A stretch of 64,000 bases of DNA from Cadophora sp. MPI-SDFR-AT-0126. Its lineage: Eukaryota; Ascomycota; Leotiomycetes; Helotiales; Ploettnerulaceae. Each line of letters opens with the position of its first letter. Positions within the stretch are counted from its first letter, which is position 1. Position numbers and translations under genes: made by a program. The notes below the pieces were generated by a model. That model made no database searches, was not told where the DNA came from, and worked only from the letters and a program-made list of their open reading frames with translations. The stretch covers positions 372,001-436,000 of the forward strand of contig JAGMVK010000002.1 of assembly GCA_020747065.1 (NCBI GenBank), read 5' to 3'. Below, piece after piece: positions 62,473 through 64,000 of this stretch.

Positions 62473-62811
62473 TCATAAGTTGGCGAGTACTTTGCCACTA
62501 TTGTAGTCGGAAGGGTATTGAAACGTTAACTTAGATTTGCGGAAGAATGGAAATCCTAGGATGATTTTGACGCTAGGAGTATTTATAATATAGAACCTCG
62601 TGTAGATAACATAATTTCCGACTGCCACAGGAATATTATCGGCGAACTTAAGGAATCGAGACCGGGTTCTAGTGATAGTTTTCAGGGCTATATTGTGGCT
62701 ATTAGTGATAGCTAGCTCGAGCTTCACTACCGCTTCCAGTGTTATATAACTGACTTCGGCTTTAGTGTCTAGGGTAGTATGAACGTCGCTGATTGTTGTA
62801 CGTCTAGGCAT
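62473..62811 (-). pseudogene. Gypsy copy D aspartic protease (retropepsin)
   Basis: Uninterrupted 112-codon stretch. Active-site segment L-D-T-K-A-E-V-S-Y-I-T (functional D-T-G-A-E; the Gly codon appears to have become Lys by two G-to-A changes). It continues with F-Y-I-I-N-T-P-S-V-K-I-I-L-G-F-P-F-F-R-K, matching the hydrophobic I-L-G-x-P-F motif of retroviral-type proteases. It matures Gag-Pol. It was part of a longer polyprotein, so its ATG is not a real start. Confidence 0.88.
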
Positions 62812-63414
62812 GGTGACTACTAGTTTAGGCGTTGGAGAGTAGTAAGACTAAGTACTATCTAGGCTGGTTTCGATAGGGTTGACGCTAAATACCTTCCCGT
62901 AACAGACGCTTACTGAAGCGCCGTTGGCGCTAGCTTTACAAGTGCTTCGTTAGTATCGTGAGAAGGGTTGCCAGAGGTTAGTAAGAAAAGTAAGTAAAGG
63001 TAGTCCGAGAAAAGGAATAGAACTGATTAATAAGAGTAAAATAGAGCGTGAAATAAGAAACTCGATAGATTGGGCGATTTAGGCCCGCTGGCTTTGTTGG
63101 TAGGTTTTAAGCTTTCGAATATAAAGGTACTACTTTAGGCTGCTCTCTACGGTCCTCTGTTCCTTTTCTGAAAGTAGTACCTGTCGATAGCTCTCTATCT
63201 CTAGGGTAAGCTTGTCGTGAGGAGATGTTTTCTGAAACGGAGCTTCTTCCTCTGAGTTATAACCCCACAACTTAGCGTTCCCTTCCTCGTACTCGTCGAT
63301 GTTTATGAGAGGCGACTATAATATAGGTCTTTATTGGAGAATGTCGTCTGAGTCGGTTAACGCCTCTAGTGACTGTACTTTGGCTTCCTTCACCTGTTAT
63401 GCCTTTCTATGCCT

Positions 63415-64000
63415 CTATATTAACTGATTAATAGTTCCGGTGGAAGGATTTATTACCTTAAGAGGGTTGATTAGTACTATTAACTCTCCTAGAGTGAGAT
63501 TTCCGGGGATCTCTTTTAGGTTTAATAGCTTATCTAGTATATTCTTGTGCCTGTAACTGTTCCGAAATAATACTTCATGTACGCGGGGGTTCCTTGAACT
63601 TGCCCTACGTAAGCTATGCTTCGGAATTACCGAAGGAGGGGTTTGAGTAGGCCTTAATTCTTTTGCTGTTTTACGAATAGAGGCTGATGGTATGGAAGGT
63701 TTTATAGTAGAGGGAGGTTTACTAGGGCTAATCTTTTTAGTATTCTGTTTAAGGATCTCTGTAGGCATTTTGCGAGATTCCTTAGGGTCATTAATGTCTA
63801 TAGTGCCTGAGAAGCGAGTATCTCCCTGAGCTTTAGTAAACTATACTCCTTTAGTGATTTCTTCAGGGAATTTCGGTTGTCTATAGGTGGCGTGTGCTTT
63901 GATCCGATCCTGGAGTTTGGCTTCTGTATTATAGGGTTGTTTCTGCGAAGCTGTGGAGCGAGCTCTAGTCTCTATCGGCTATACTTGGAATTCTTTAGTA
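63415..64000 (-). pseudogene. Gypsy copy D gag C-terminal/linker region, cut by the window end
   Basis: Open frame 63415-63768 (117 codons): a Pro/Ser/Lys-rich disordered N-terminal part, then H-E-V-L-F-R-N ... L-D-K-L-L-N-L-K-E-I-P-G-N-L-T-L-G-E-L, the charged linker that precedes the protease in fungal Gypsy polyproteins (compare L-L-D-N-K-L ... T-E-R-E-L-L in copy B). 62820-63410 between it and the protease is coding-like with some RIP stops. The capsid part lies beyond 64000. Confidence 0.7.

Larger units (their letters stand above)
55019..64000 (-). mobile_element. Ty3/Gypsy LTR retrotransposon, copy D (5' end beyond the window)
   Basis: Minus strand. From right to left: end of gag or linker, protease, RT, RNase H, integrase, a coding-like region of about 3.3 kb, a purine tract and the 3' LTR (55019-55312). 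It belongs to a different family from copies A/B by LTR length (294 against 186 bp) and sequence, though both LTRs start TGTAGTRGGR. It is GC-richer and less RIP-mutated than A/B, so it is younger or was mutated fewer times. Still dead: RIP stops and lost catalytic residues. The 5' LTR is outside the window, so the target duplication cannot be checked. Confidence 0.9.

Noticed and set aside
1..64000. AT-rich centromere or mitochondrial DNA
   Set aside because: Nuclear introns, Ty3/Gypsy elements and RIP-type transitions explain the AT richness; no mitochondrial genes and no centromere-specific repeat were seen.
1..64000. CRISPR arrays, rRNA or tRNA genes
   Set aside because: No regularly spaced identical repeats and no cloverleaf or conserved A/B-box or rRNA sequence was noticed on either strand; a tRNA scan was not possible here.

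Overview
The window looks like a gene-poor, AT-rich block from a filamentous ascomycete (Pezizomycotina) that has been heavily hit by repeat-induced point mutation (RIP). TpA is abundant. Coding relics stay in one frame for hundreds of codons but are broken by TAA and TAG (a few TGA) where CAA, CAG, CGA or TGG would fit. Catalytic Asp, Glu and His codons have become Asn, Lys and Tyr, as expected from C-to-T changes at CpA on either strand. Some relics keep short spliceosomal introns, so they are genomic duplicates and not retrocopies. I see no gene that could make a full-length protein.

Layout. Positions 1-100 are a GC-normal tail, perhaps of a Ty3/Gypsy element. 100-3766 and 15647-29360 hold decayed host-type genes: unrecognised relics, a small membrane protein and two F-box/LRR-like genes. 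Two copies of one 11.87 kb Ty3/Gypsy retrotransposon lie in opposite orientation: copy A (3771-15642, minus) and copy B (29412-41284, plus). Each has 186-bp LTRs and a 4-bp target duplication. Both carry gag, protease and reverse transcriptase-RNase H-integrase. Downstream of the integrase lie an antisense frame of exactly 550 codons and then a sense frame of about 857 codons (ORF3) with a tentative 2OG-Fe(II) dioxygenase-like HxD...H pattern.

41698-54153 holds a cluster of dead host genes: a major-facilitator transporter, an F-box/LRR-like gene on the minus strand, a Dicer-like gene (minus) and an Argonaute gene (plus). Dicer and Argonaute lie head to head about 0.6 kb apart. A 428-bp inverted-repeat element (MITE) sits inside the Dicer RNase III region. 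Removing it with one 3-bp duplication restores the reading frame.

55019-64000 is the 3' LTR and most of a third, less mutated Ty3/Gypsy element (copy D, minus strand, cut by the window edge). It also has a long (about 3.3 kb) coding-like stretch between integrase and LTR.

The most notable signals are the linked, dead Dicer/Argonaute pair and the unusual post-integrase region of the A/B retrotransposon, where the same two extra frames are preserved in both copies.
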